Of a stretch of 64,000 bases of DNA, positions 33,457 to 42,642 are shown one piece after another. Source of the stretch: Planctomycetota bacterium (GTDB lineage: Bacteria; Planctomycetota; UBA1135; JADKAF01); NCBI GenBank assembly GCA_016719295.1, contig JADKAF010000001.1, positions 1,240,001 to 1,304,000 of the forward strand. Reading direction: 5' to 3'. The notes under the pieces were generated by a model that did not search any database, had not been told where the DNA came from, and saw only the letters and a program-made list of their open reading frames with translations. The position numbers were made by a program, and so were the translations under genes. Numbering within the stretch: the stretch's first letter is position 1; each line of letters begins with the position of its first letter.

Positions 33457-35814
33457 TCATTTCGCGCGCGACCGCAGATGCTCGCCGAGCGGCGATGGAG
33501 CGCTCGCACCGCTCGCCGCGCGCCGCTGATCGAGGTCCTCGGCCAGCTGCAGCAGCGCCGCGCGGCGCGGATCGCTGCTAGCGGCGGCATCGAGGGCCGC
33601 GCGCAGGCTCGCGCGGAGACGATCGATCTCCGGGCCGTAGCTGGTCGCCTGGTAGATCTCCGCCAGGCCTTGCGTCTCCTCGATCTGCGTGAGCAGCGTT
33701 CTCAGCTCCTCGGGCGAGCCCACCGCGAGCGCTTGCTCCGCGCGACGCCGCACCGCGTCGAAGCGCTCCACCGCGGAGGCCATCGATTCGCTGAGCTGCT
33801 TCACCAACGGGCCGTACTGATTGCGCACGACCACCTCGACGTTCGGCCGCGAACGCTTCGCGTTCGCGTTCGGCACCAGCGCGGCGCGATCGAGGACGGC
33901 GCGCAGCGCGGCGACCGCCGCACCGATACGGCCCGCGGAGGCATGCCCTTGAGCCGTGCGCTTCGCGGTCTCGACCTCGAGATCGCTCGGCGCGTCGATC
34001 GGTCCGAGGGTCACCGCGAGGCTCTCCCCTGCGCCGAGCTCCGCCCACAGAGACACCAGCACGCCACCGCGCACGCGGCGGCTCTCGGCGCGCGCCGGGC
34101 GATCGAGGCGCAGCGAGCTGCGCAGCTCGAAGCTGCCGAAGCCGAGGCCGACGACGCCGTCCAGCGCTTCGTCCGACGCGGCGACCGCCGGATAGGCATC
34201 GCCGCCGCGGAGCGCCGCGGCGTCCTCGTCGAGGATCCAGTTCGCGACCAGCTCGTCGCCGCCGAAGCGAGCGGAGGCCTCGTCCTCGCTCCCCGCGAGC
34301 AGCACGCTCGGGATCACGAACGAGACGGGTGGCAGCGCCCCGGCCCCGCCGCGGCTCAGCTTCAGCACGATCGCTTGGCGCGCGCCGCGCGGCGCCTTCG
34401 CCCAGCTCCAGCTCAAGTCGACCGGCCCGGAGCCGTCGCGCATGTAGCTCGCCGGGATGCGCCGCGTCCCGCTCGCGCCCGCGGCGAGCAGCGGCGCGAA
34501 GTTGGGATCCATCCACAGAGGGCGCGCGGACTCGAGAGGGACGAAGACGAGATCGCGCAGCACGGCCAGGCGCCGCGACTCCCCGCGATGCGACCAGCGC
34601 CCGACGAGCGCGCTGCCCAGCCCCGACCACACGAAGTGGAAGCGCCCGTCGCCGTCGAGCTCGACGCGCTCGGGCTGCTGGATCGCGGCGGCCGGAGCCG
34701 CCGCGCCGCGCGCCGGAGCGGCGACGTTCGCGGCATCGAAGCTGACGGAGCCGCCGCGCGCGCTCCAGGCGAGGAGCCCGAGATCGAAGCGCGCGTCGCC
34801 AGCGGCGTCGTCGAGCTGCGCCACGCGCAGCGCGAGCTTCTTCCAGCCCGGCGCCTCCTCGGCGGCGGGAGCGTCGGCGAGCAACGCCCCGCGCACGACG
34901 CTCGCCGGCGAGGTCGGATCATCGTCGACTTGGAAGCGCGCGGCGAACGCCGCGCCCGCGTCCGCATCCGCGCGAGCGAGCACGCTGAAGTCGAGCGTCT
35001 CGCCCGCAGCCAGGCTCGGGATGCGGTTCTCCGCCAGCGCGACGCCCACCGAGGGGATGTAGCGTTCGCCGAGCGCCTGCTGGAGCGCGACCTTCAGGCA
35101 GCGCTGCCCTTCGGCGGCGCCGGAGCTGGCGCGCGTGGCTTCCCCGGAGCTTCCGCCCAGCGTCTCCCAGGCCACCGCGGGGTCGCGCTCCTCGAGCTCG
35201 AATCCCGCATCGCTGCCGAGCGAGATGCGTCCCGCCGAACCGAGGTCCTCGACGTCGGCGACCTGGCGAGCCGCGGGGGACTCTCCGCGCAGCACGAAGA
35301 AGGCCAGCGCGAGCACGAGAGCGGCTCCCGCGCCGCCGATGGCCAGCGCCTTCAGCTCCTCGGAGCGACCGCTCGGCGCACCGGCCTCGGCGTCCTTCGC
35401 GGCAGGGCGCTTCGGCACCGACGCCGGCGCCGCCGGCGCGGGCCCGACGCCCGCGGGCTCGGCCGCGCGCGCGGTGGGCTGCGGCTTCGGGATGCTGGCT
35501 CCCGTGGCTCCCGCATCTCCCGCGCGATCGAGGCGCAGTCGGATCTTGCCGACCTGGAAGCTCCCGCCGAGCTCGACCCGCGCGCTCTCGACCTTCGCGC
35601 CGTCCACGAAGGTCCCGTTGGTGCTGCCGAGGTCCTCGACCTCGAGCACGAGCCCTTCGAGCTTGAGCAGCGCGTGCTTGCTGGAGACCGACCCGTCCTT
35701 CAGCAGGAGGTCGCTGCCCGGGGCGCGACCGATGGTCAGCCGGTTGGAGCGCAACGCGAAGCGCTCGCCATCGCGCTCGCCACCCTCGATCACGAGAACC
35801 AGGTCGGACGCCAT
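33457..35814 (-). CDS. FHA-domain membrane protein
   Basis: Protein of 785 residues. The N-terminal FHA domain (about 1-95) has all phosphothreonine-binding landmarks: LTIGRAPGSDLLL, SVSSKHALLKL and LGSTNGTFVDG. A Pro/Ala-rich linker leads to one membrane helix at about 160-180 (GGAGAALVLALAFFVL). The large extracytoplasmic part contains jelly-roll-like beta segments and a C-terminal helical region. It is the first gene of the pseudopilin run. The FHA domain is expected to read Ser/Thr phosphorylation and could connect a kinase, such as the one at 39882-41036, to the machine. That link is inference. Confidence 0.78.
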   Translation of the reverse strand: MASDLVLVIEGGERDGERFALRSNRLTIGRAPGSDLLLKDGSVSSKHALLKLEGLVLEVEDLGSTNGTFVDGAKVESARVELGGSFQVGKIRLRLDRAGDAGATGASIPKPQPTARAAEPAGVGPAPAAPASVPKRPAAKDAEAGAPSGRSEELKALAIGGAGAALVLALAFFVLRGESPAARQVADVEDLGSAGRISLGSDAGFELEERDPAVAWETLGGSSGEATRASSGAAEGQRCLKVALQQALGERYIPSVGVALAENRIPSLAAGETLDFSVLARADADAGAAFAARFQVDDDPTSPASVVRGALLADAPAAEEAPGWKKLALRVAQLDDAAGDARFDLGLLAWSARGGSVSFDAANVAAPARGAAAPAAAIQQPERVELDGDGRFHFVWSGLGSALVGRWSHRGESRRLAVLRDLVFVPLESARPLWMDPNFAPLLAAGASGTRRIPASYMRDGSGPVDLSWSWAKAPRGARQAIVLKLSRGGAGALPPVSFVIPSVLLAGSEDEASARFGGDELVANWILDEDAAALRGGDAYPAVAASDEALDGVVGLGFGSFELRSSLRLDRPARAESRRVRGGVLVSLWAELGAGESLAVTLGPIDAPSDLEVETAKRTAQGHASAGRIGAAVAALRAVLDRAALVPNANAKRSRPNVEVVVRNQYGPLVKQLSESMASAVERFDAVRRRAEQALAVGSPEELRTLLTQIEETQGLAEIYQATSYGPEIDRLRASLRAALDAAASSDPRRAALLQLAEDLDQRRAASGASAPSPLGEHLRSRAK

Positions 35815-36178
35815 GCTCACCTGTGCTGCTGGGTACCGGGGATCGCGAGGGAGTCCGCGCCGGCTCCGCGCGCGCGGCACGGAAGCACCGCGGATCGGAG
35901 AGGAACGGAGCTTGGAGGAACGGAGTCGAGAGATCGAGGAGTCGCGCGGACGAGCTACAGCCGAGAGCCGCGGGCTGGAGCTAGAGCTCGCCGCTCCGGT
36001 CTGGCCGGACGGTCCTCGTCCGTGGGGCGCCGTACCGCTCGGGAGGTCTGCGGTAACCAGCGTCTCGGCCTTCGGATGCGGCGCATGCTAGCGTTGCGCG
36101 ACGGCGGCCGTCAAAGGCCGCGCCCGCGCGGGCCGAAGGGCTCGGCTCGCGCGTTCCCGATACGACGGCGATTCGCGC
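35815..36178. other. Divergent intergenic region upstream of the FHA/pseudopilin run and rsmE
   Basis: A 364-bp gap without a supported gene. It should hold the promoter of the long minus-strand run and that of rsmE. A purine-rich block lies at about 35890-35945 and a short palindrome near 35990. I see no convincing -35/-10 pair, riboswitch or operator. Confidence 0.5.
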
Positions 36179-36898
36179 GTGCGCATCGTTCCCCTAGATT
36201 CCTTTCCGGCCGATGGCCACGCGATCGTGAGCGGCGAAGACGCGCGGCACTTCCTGCGCGCGCTGCGCGTCCGCGTGGGCGAGCTGTGGATCGCGCAGGA
36301 CCGCGCCGGCCGCCGCCGCCGAGCGCGCGTAGCCGCCGCGGGCAAGACCGAAGTGGAGCTCGAGCTGCTCGAGGAGCTCGACCCGTTCCCGCGCAAAGCC
36401 GTGCCGCTCTGGCTCGCCACCGCGGCGCCGAAGGGGAAGCTCTTGAGCCAGCTCGTGCGCGGCTGCACCGAGGCCGGCTGCGATCGCCTCCTCCCCACGC
36501 GCTTCGCGCGCTCCGTGCGCGAGCTCGAGGAGCGCGCGGAGGAGCGCCTGCGGCGCTGCATGCACGAGGCGGTCAAGCAATGCGGCCTCCCCGAGACGCA
36601 GACGATCGCCGCTCCGACCGACGCCCTCGATCTGCCCGCGCCGCCCGAGGTGGAACGCGTGCTCTTCGTCGCGGAGGTCGCCGCGAGGCCGTGGATCGAG
36701 CTCGCCCGCGAGCTGCCGCGCGAGCGACCTTGGCTCCTGGTGATCGGTCCCGAGGGCGGATTCGACGCAAAGGAAGTGCGAGCGCTCGGCGATCCACCGT
36801 CGCACCGCGCCTCCCTCGGTCCGCAGGTGCTGCGCCTCGAGACCGCGGCCGTCGTCGCGACGGCGATCGCGGGCCAGGTCCTCTGGACCGCGCGCTGA
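36179..36898 (+). CDS. rsmE: 16S rRNA (uracil1498-N3)-methyltransferase
   Basis: Protein of 239 residues, typical RsmE length. The N-terminal PUA-like part opens with GHAIVSGEDARHFLRALRV. The SPOUT methyltransferase part includes GKLLSQLVRGCTEAGCDRL, the HEAVKQCGLPETQ segment and the knotted SAM-binding end VIGPEGGFDAKEV followed by LGPQVLRLETAAVVA. These are the family's diagnostic motifs. It methylates U1498 of 16S rRNA in the decoding centre. The start is GTG 36179. Convergent with radC. Confidence 0.95.
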   Translation: MRIVPLDSFPADGHAIVSGEDARHFLRALRVRVGELWIAQDRAGRRRRARVAAAGKTEVELELLEELDPFPRKAVPLWLATAAPKGKLLSQLVRGCTEAGCDRLLPTRFARSVRELEERAEERLRRCMHEAVKQCGLPETQTIAAPTDALDLPAPPEVERVLFVAEVAARPWIELARELPRERPWLLVIGPEGGFDAKEVRALGDPPSHRASLGPQVLRLETAAVVATAIAGQVLWTAR

Positions 36899-36915
36899 AG
36901 AAGCGCCGCGCGCGC

Positions 36916-37653
36916 TCACAGCCAGCCGTTCTCCAGGAACGAGACATAGCCTTCGCGCGCGATCACCACGTGATCGACGAGCGGGATGCCGAGCAGCTCA
37001 CCGGCGCGCTGCAGGCGACGCGTGACCTCGTGATCCGACGGCGAGGGCCGCGGATCGCCGGAGGGATGGTTGTGCGCGACGAGGATCGCGGCGGCGCGCC
37101 AGCGCACCGCGGGCAAGAAGACCTCGCGAGCGTCCACGGGTGCCGCGACTAGCGTACCTTCGACCACGACCTCCTCGCGGAAGATGCGGTGGCGCGCGTC
37201 GAGCAGCAGCACGAGGAAGCACTCGCGCTCGAGCGCCGCGAGTCGCGCGCGATAGATCCGATCCACTTCGGCGCCGCTGCGCACGCAGGCGCGCGGCGGC
37301 GTCGGCGCGGAGAGCGCGCGCCGCGCGAGCTCGAGCGCCGCGGCGAGGCGCGCCGCGCGCGCGGGGCCGACGCCGCGCACCGCCGAGAGCTCGCGCGCGG
37401 AGCGCGCGAGCAGGCGCGCTACATCGCCGGCGTCGCGCAGCAGCGCCCGAGCCACCTCGCGCACGGGATGACCGGCGATGCCGGAGCCGAGGACCAACGC
37501 GAGCAGCTCTTCCTCGCTGAGCGCGCGCTCGCCGGCGAAGAGGAGCTTCTCTCGCGGACCGCTCGGCGCGGCAGGACGCGCGGAGCGCCCCAGCGACACG
37601 GGCTCCCCGACGCGGCCGGCGGCCGACGGCGGAGGCGATGCGGGATCGGACAT
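36916..37653 (-). CDS. radC: RadC-family JAB domain protein
   Basis: Protein of 245 residues. An N-terminal helix-hairpin-helix-like region (GERALSEEELLALVLGSGI and LSAVRGVGPARAARL) is followed by the JAB metalloprotease-like domain with VAHNHPSGDPRPSPSDHEVT, the full metal-binding motif. It ends in VDHVVIAREGYVSFLENGWL, typical of the family. Named for DNA repair, but the biochemical role is unsettled. The first of four minus-strand genes along this stretch in coordinate order, with about 90 bp separating it from the TPR metallopeptidase. Confidence 0.93.
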   Translation of the reverse strand: MSDPASPPPSAAGRVGEPVSLGRSARPAAPSGPREKLLFAGERALSEEELLALVLGSGIAGHPVREVARALLRDAGDVARLLARSARELSAVRGVGPARAARLAAALELARRALSAPTPPRACVRSGAEVDRIYRARLAALERECFLVLLLDARHRIFREEVVVEGTLVAAPVDAREVFLPAVRWRAAAILVAHNHPSGDPRPSPSDHEVTRRLQRAGELLGIPLVDHVVIAREGYVSFLENGWL

Positions 37654-37747
37654 GGAGCAGACGACACCGGAGCCGCGCGCCGAGGGCTCTCGGAGCGCAC
37701 CTCCGCGGCGAGCGAAGGCGGGACTCGACGCCCCTGCGGCGGCGCGG

Positions 37748-39052
37748 TCACCGCCTTTCCGCTTCGAGCTTCACCTGTGCCGCGAGCTGCCGGACGAAGG
37801 GCTCGAACTCGAGCCCGAAGACCTCGGTGAAGAGCAGCTCGGAGTCGACTTCCGCTCCATCTTCGGCGGCGCGCGCGCGCGCGATCTTCTCCAGGTAGTC
37901 GCGCAGCGCGAGGCGGCCGAAGCGGCGCTCGAGCTCGGCGGTGAGGGCGAGCCCCGCGTCGTATGCGGCTCGGACGCGGCCGACATCGCCGAGGCCCAGG
38001 ATCGGTCCGCGCAGATCGGCGAGCGCGGGGAAGCCGCCGGCGGCGAGGCGCGTTCGCGCCGACGCCGCGTCGCGGCCTTCGAGGATCTGCGCCAAGCCCT
38101 CGTCGAGCCAGGTCGGCGGCGGGCCGCCCGCGAGGTCGTGGGCGAACGCGTGCGCGAGCTCGTGACGCAGCACCGCCGAGAGCTGCTCGCGCTCCGCCTG
38201 ATAGCGATCGAGAGGCACGCGGATGCGCCCGTCGAAGAGCCCGCCGACCCAGCCCTCGACGCGCGTCACGCGCTGGAAGTCGCCGCGCGCGTAGACCAGC
38301 ACGTGAACGCGCTCTCGCGGCAGGTGATCGAGGAAGTAGCGCTGGCAGGCGAGGAACGCGTTCTCGAGGTCGCGCCCGAGCGAGGGAGCTTCGCGAGCGA
38401 CCTCGCTCTGCCCGAGGTGGAAGTGATACGCGAAGTTCTGGGTGAGCTCGGTGTAGAGCTCGGCTTCGAGCGCCGCCTCTGGTCCGTAGCGCTCGAGCGC
38501 GGCCTTGAGCCCGGCGTGATCGCTGGCGCGCTCGAGACCGCGCTTCCAGGTCTCGACCGCGCCGCGCACGTCGAGCAGGCGCACCTGGCAGGAGCCGCGC
38601 GCGAGATAGGCTTCGGCCTCGGCGGGATGGCGCTCGATCACCGACGCCAGCGCCTGCTCCGCTTCCTTCCAGCGGCCGCGGCGATACGGCACGAGCGCCG
38701 CGAGCAGCGCGAACGAAGAGCGCTCGGGCACGAGCTCGGCCGCTCGCGCGTAGTCCGCGCGGGCCGCCTCCCAACGGCGTGCCTCCAACGCCAGGTCGCC
38801 ACGGCGTCGGAGCGCTTCGGCGTAGTTGGCGGCGATGCCCGCTTCGGTCGGCGCGCCGGCATGGGCGCGCTCGAACGCCGCGAGAGCGTCGTCCACTCGT
38901 CCGGCCTCGAGCGCTTCGACCGCGCGGTTGTTCTCCTCGATCGCGCGGGCGCGGCGCGTCGCATCCTCCGACGGCTCTTGGCCGATCAGCGCGCTGCTCG
39001 CGGCGAGCCAAGCGGCGAGCGTACGCGCAAGAGGCGCCGACGGGACGTTCAT
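37748..39052 (-). CDS. Exported TPR protein with gluzincin (peptidase MA-like) domain
   Basis: Protein of 434 residues. A signal peptide (RTLAAWLAASSALIGQE) is followed by TPR repeats over about residues 30-190. The peptidase MA-like domain then has VLRHELAHAFAH (HExxH zinc site) and WLDEGLAQILEG (third ligand Glu). The C-terminus has a collagenase-like RLALRDYLEKI helix. It probably is a periplasmic or surface zinc peptidase. Its ATG overlaps the stop of the cysteine-cluster gene by 4 bp, so it is the third gene of the kinase operon (kinase, cysteine cluster, peptidase). Confidence 0.8.
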   Translation of the reverse strand: MNVPSAPLARTLAAWLAASSALIGQEPSEDATRRARAIEENNRAVEALEAGRVDDALAAFERAHAGAPTEAGIAANYAEALRRRGDLALEARRWEAARADYARAAELVPERSSFALLAALVPYRRGRWKEAEQALASVIERHPAEAEAYLARGSCQVRLLDVRGAVETWKRGLERASDHAGLKAALERYGPEAALEAELYTELTQNFAYHFHLGQSEVAREAPSLGRDLENAFLACQRYFLDHLPRERVHVLVYARGDFQRVTRVEGWVGGLFDGRIRVPLDRYQAEREQLSAVLRHELAHAFAHDLAGGPPPTWLDEGLAQILEGRDAASARTRLAAGGFPALADLRGPILGLGDVGRVRAAYDAGLALTAELERRFGRLALRDYLEKIARARAAEDGAEVDSELLFTEVFGLEFEPFVRQLAAQVKLEAERR

Positions 39053-39885
39053 CGAGGAGGGTCCGCGGGGATGGCGGGCGCGAGCGCGGCGGCTGCCGGC
39101 AGCTCGTTCACGAAGCGCCCGTAGGAGTAAGGGTAGCCGCTCGCGGCGCAGAGAGCTTGCAGCGCGGCATGGAAGCGCTCGTAGAGCGGCGGCCCGTCGT
39201 AGCCCGGATCGCAGAAGTAGATGCGGCAGCCGAGCGGCCGGCCTTCGCGGTGCGTGCAGCGTCCGGCCTTCCAGAACGGGCAGAGCTTGCGCTCGCTCGG
39301 CGCCTCTCCAGCCGCCGGTGCGAGCGCGGGTCCGAGCTCCTGTGCCTTGGCCACGGCGAAGTCGGTCTCGAGCCTCGTCGCGTAGAGCACGTGGTCCGTG
39401 CTGGCGAAGTCGCAGCAGACCCCGCGCAGGTCGCAGCGCGGGTTCTTCTCGCGGATCTCGCGCTCGACCTCGGCGTACAGCAGGCGAAGCGCGGCGAACG
39501 CGCGCGCACGCACGTCCTCCGGCACGCGCGGTCGCAAGCCCGGGCAGACCGCGAGCGCGCGCTCGTAGGCGGCACCGCCCTCCAGGATCGCGGGCCAATA
39601 CGGAAAGCTCGCGCATTGCGCCGGTCGCGCGGCATACGCGGTGCATTCGTTGGAGCCCGCGAGCAGGCTGCAGCGACCGCCGGGCGTCCGCAGCGAGCGG
39701 CCTTCGCCGACCTGCACCACATGCTCGGCTCGGAAGCGCTCCAGCGTGAGCCCCAGCACTCGAGCGAGGGACTCCTCTTCTCCGGGCAGCAGCCAGACGC
39801 GGCCCTCGCCGTGCGTGCAGCAGCGACCCGATCGACGGCAGCTCCACTCGAACGGAGGAGCGCTGTCAGCGCTCGCTTCGCTCAC
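39049..39885 (-). CDS. YkgJ-family cysteine cluster protein
   Basis: Protein of 278 residues. The N-terminal CRRSGRCC, the following TPGGRCSLL, ECTAYAARPAQCASFPYWP, and a second set with CDLRGVCCDF, CPFWKAGRCTHREGRPLGCR and YFCDPGY give two clusters of Cys in the YkgJ (CxxCxxCC-like) pattern, expected to bind iron-sulfur or zinc. It is longer than single-cluster family members and looks duplicated. The GTG start overlaps the kinase stop (GTGA), which fixes the start. The open frame upstream is inside the kinase gene and not used. Confidence 0.8.
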   Translation of the reverse strand: MSEASADSAPPFEWSCRRSGRCCTHGEGRVWLLPGEEESLARVLGLTLERFRAEHVVQVGEGRSLRTPGGRCSLLAGSNECTAYAARPAQCASFPYWPAILEGGAAYERALAVCPGLRPRVPEDVRARAFAALRLLYAEVEREIREKNPRCDLRGVCCDFASTDHVLYATRLETDFAVAKAQELGPALAPAAGEAPSERKLCPFWKAGRCTHREGRPLGCRIYFCDPGYDGPPLYERFHAALQALCAASGYPYSYGRFVNELPAAAALAPAIPADPPR

Positions 39886-41036
39886 TGCGGTCTCCGCGTG
39901 CGCCCCGGGCGGCGCGAGACCGGACGCATGATCGGCGGCGGCGCCGACGCCCCTGGCTTCTGATCGAGCGTCGGGCGCAGGTCGGCATCGCCTTCGCGCG
40001 AGTACTCGAGAGACTTCTTCCCGCGGATCTGCGCCTCGATGTCGAGGATCAGCTCCTGCGGGTCCTGGTAACGCAGCTCGCGCTCCTTCGCCATCATCTT
40101 CTCGATGAAGTAGTGCAGGTGCGGCGAGATCCTGCGGCCCTTCAGGTCCACGGCCGAGAGCGAGTCGACGACCTGCTTGCGCAGCACCTCCTCGCTGTTC
40201 GCGCCCTCGAAGGGAAGCTTGCCCAGCACGAGCTGATACAGCGTGGCGCCGAGCGCGTAGATGTCGCTGCGGATATCGACGTCGGCCGTTCCGCGCGCGA
40301 GCTCCGGAGAGAGGTACGCCGCCGTGCCGAGCGTGGTCTCGCTGCTCTCCTCCGCGACGCCGGGCTCGCCCTCGGACGAGCGCGCCGCGAAGCCGAGGTC
40401 GATCAGCTTCACGCGCTCGCCGGAGGCCACCATGATGTTCCCCGGCTTCACGTCGCGATGGACGATGCCCTGCTGGCGCAGGTACTCCAAGGCGCGCGCG
40501 ACCTGCAGCACCACGTAGAGCGCGCTGTCCTCGTCGAGCTGCGTGCGCGAGTCCAAGATCTCGAGGACCGTGCAGCCCTCCACGAGCTCCATCGCGAGGA
40601 AGTACACGTCCTCGAAGCGCGCGAGGCGCAGGCCCTTCACGATGTTCGGGTGATCGAGCTCGATCAGCAGCTTCGACTCCCGGAGGAAGCGCCGCTTCGA
40701 CTCGGGCTTCGCCACCTCGTGCATCGAGAGGATCTTCAGCGCGACGCGCTTGCCGGTGCTCTCGTCGATGGCCTCGAAGACCTCGGCCGTGCCGCCGACG
40801 CCGAGCATCTTGCCGACCTTGTAGCCGGGGAAGACGGGCTTCGCGCCGGCCTCGGTGCGCCGGATCCAGCGCCAGAGCTTCTCGGTGCAGTGGCCGCGCT
40901 GCACGATCGTCGCGTCCACGGTCTGGCCTTCGCGCAACGCGGCGATGGCTTCCCGCGCCGCGACGGCGCCGAGGAAACCGCGGTGGACGCACCGAGCCAG
41001 GAACTGGACCTCGTCGCGCTCCGCGCCTTCGCTCAT
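39882..41036 (-). CDS. Hanks-type Ser/Thr protein kinase
   Basis: Protein of 384 residues. A about 65-residue N-terminal region precedes the kinase domain (about 70-335). It has a glycine loop LGVGGTAEVFEA, the ATP Lys in VALKIL, catalytic loop HRDVKPGN, and LIDLGFA where DFG is replaced by DLG, followed by TLGTAAYLSPELARG. The replaced DFG is also seen in active bacterial kinases. There is no membrane helix, so it is cytoplasmic. Basic C-terminal tail. ATG 41036 has a GAGG-type ribosome site. Divergent from the AAA+ gene at 41292. Confidence 0.92.
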   Translation of the reverse strand: MSEGAERDEVQFLARCVHRGFLGAVAAREAIAALREGQTVDATIVQRGHCTEKLWRWIRRTEAGAKPVFPGYKVGKMLGVGGTAEVFEAIDESTGKRVALKILSMHEVAKPESKRRFLRESKLLIELDHPNIVKGLRLARFEDVYFLAMELVEGCTVLEILDSRTQLDEDSALYVVLQVARALEYLRQQGIVHRDVKPGNIMVASGERVKLIDLGFAARSSEGEPGVAEESSETTLGTAAYLSPELARGTADVDIRSDIYALGATLYQLVLGKLPFEGANSEEVLRKQVVDSLSAVDLKGRRISPHLHYFIEKMMAKERELRYQDPQELILDIEAQIRGKKSLEYSREGDADLRPTLDQKPGASAPPPIMRPVSRRPGRTRRPQ

Positions 41037-41291
41037 GACCTCGCCGCCTCGCTGGGATCCGAGAACACCCCGTGATCCGGGGAACTCTCCGCAGTGTACC
41101 GGGGGCCGCGGCGCGCGACGAGTTCGCCGCCGAGGCCTCCTCGGGGGCACGCGCGTTTTTCCTCGCGTCACGATCGCGCGGAGCGCCGGTCGAAGAAGGC
41201 GGCGTTACACCTTCCCCCCCTCGCCCCATGTCCGGCCGCGCATCCTCTCGCGCGCGTCTGGCGACGGAAGGGCCACCGACGGAGACGGCTC

Positions 41292-42605
41292 GTGGAGCGT
41301 CGCACGGCCAGCGTCATCTACAAGTACTTCGACCTCACGGACGAGTTCGTGCGCATCCGCCAGGTCGCGCCCGCCGAGCTCGCTGGCGCACTGGGGTCCC
41401 CCGAGCGCCTGGACAAGCAGGGCTATCGCCGCGCGGTGCTCCGCGCTTGCGTCGTCGGCTGGGACGCCGCGCTGGAAGTCGAGCTCGCCAAGCGCTCCGA
41501 GCTCGATCGCGCGGCCGCGGAGGAGCTGCTCTATCAGATCTGCGTCGACGTGAACCCCGCGCTGGAGATCCACCACGTCCAGCTCCCGGTCTCGGGGGCA
41601 CTCTCCGCCGTGGCCGAAAATACCCCGGCGCAGCGGAGCGCGACCTGGCGCACCCGCGCCGCCGACCTCGAAGCGCGGCTCGAGCGCCGCATCGTCGGTC
41701 AGCGCCACGCGCTGCGCAGCCTCACCCACCGCGTCCGCAAGCACGCCGCCGGCCTCGGGCGCAACGAGGGGCCGCTCGGCGCGTTCCTCCTCGTCGGCAA
41801 CACCGGCGTGGGGAAGACCGCGCTGGCCAAGGCCCTCGCCGAGATGCTCTTCGAGGACCGCAGCGCGTTGATCCGCGTCGATTGCTCGGAGTTCTCCGCC
41901 GGTCACGAGTACTCGAAGCTGATCGGAGCGCCGCCTGGCTACGTCGGCCACGAGGACGGCGGTCAGCTCACCGAGGCGCTGCAATCGGGGGGCGGCAAGA
42001 TCGTGCTCTTCGACGAGATCGAGAAGGCCCACGCGAAGCTGCACCAGGTCTTGCTCCAGGTCCTCGACGACGGGCGCCTCACCGACGGGCGAGGAAAGAC
42101 CGCGTGCTTCCGCGACACGCTGATCCTCATGACCTCGAACGTCGGCACGCGCGAGCTGCACGACGCGGCGGAGGCGGTAGGCTTCGGCGGCCAGCGCGAG
42201 GTGGGCACCCGCGAGCGCCAGAGCCTGGTCGAAGGCGCGCTGAAGAAGGTGTTCGCTCCGGAGTTCCTCGGACGGCTCGACGAGGTGCTCGTCTTCGACG
42301 ACCTCGGCGTCTCCGACTGCGAACGCATCGCGGCGCTCGAGGTCGAGAAGCTGCGCGCCAAGGTGCGCGCCCTCGGCGTCGGGCTGCGCGTGCAGCGCGC
42401 CGTCCTGCGCTGGATCGCCGAGAGCGCGTGGTCGCCGAAGCACGGTGCGCGCGAGGTCGCGCGCAGCGTCTCGCGCGAGCTCGAGGACAAGATCGCCGAG
42501 CTGCTCTTCGACGCCGCGCTCCCGGCCGGCGCGCGCATCGACTGCACGCTCCACCGCGGCCGCCCGCGGGTGCAGCTCGCCGCCGCTCGCGCCGCCGCGC
42601 GTTGA
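41292..42605 (+). CDS. ClpB/ClpA D2-like AAA+ ATPase
   Basis: Protein of 437 residues. About 125 N-terminal residues without a known domain are followed by one AAA+ module of the Clp/HSP100 second-domain type: FLLVGNTGVGKTALAKALAE (Walker A), pore loop GAPPGYVGHEDGG, KIVLFDEIEKAH (Walker B), TSNVGTREL (sensor 1), FLGRLDEVLVF (Arg finger region) and SPKHGAREVARSV (sensor 2). No D1 domain, M-domain or zinc finger is present, and no IGF/L loop for ClpP is obvious. The start is GTG 41292 with GGAG upstream. Divergent from the Ser/Thr kinase and followed by a parvulin, which suggests protein quality control. Confidence 0.85.
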   Translation: MERRTASVIYKYFDLTDEFVRIRQVAPAELAGALGSPERLDKQGYRRAVLRACVVGWDAALEVELAKRSELDRAAAEELLYQICVDVNPALEIHHVQLPVSGALSAVAENTPAQRSATWRTRAADLEARLERRIVGQRHALRSLTHRVRKHAAGLGRNEGPLGAFLLVGNTGVGKTALAKALAEMLFEDRSALIRVDCSEFSAGHEYSKLIGAPPGYVGHEDGGQLTEALQSGGGKIVLFDEIEKAHAKLHQVLLQVLDDGRLTDGRGKTACFRDTLILMTSNVGTRELHDAAEAVGFGGQREVGTRERQSLVEGALKKVFAPEFLGRLDEVLVFDDLGVSDCERIAALEVEKLRAKVRALGVGLRVQRAVLRWIAESAWSPKHGAREVARSVSRELEDKIAELLFDAALPAGARIDCTLHRGRPRVQLAAARAAAR

Positions 42606-42642
42606 CGCGAACGCCCGCGCGCGCCGAGACTGGGCGCACGCC

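Noticed and set aside
33430..37152. Long + strand frame covering FHA, rsmE promoter region and radC
   Set aside because: Crosses real genes on both strands and has shadow-type composition.
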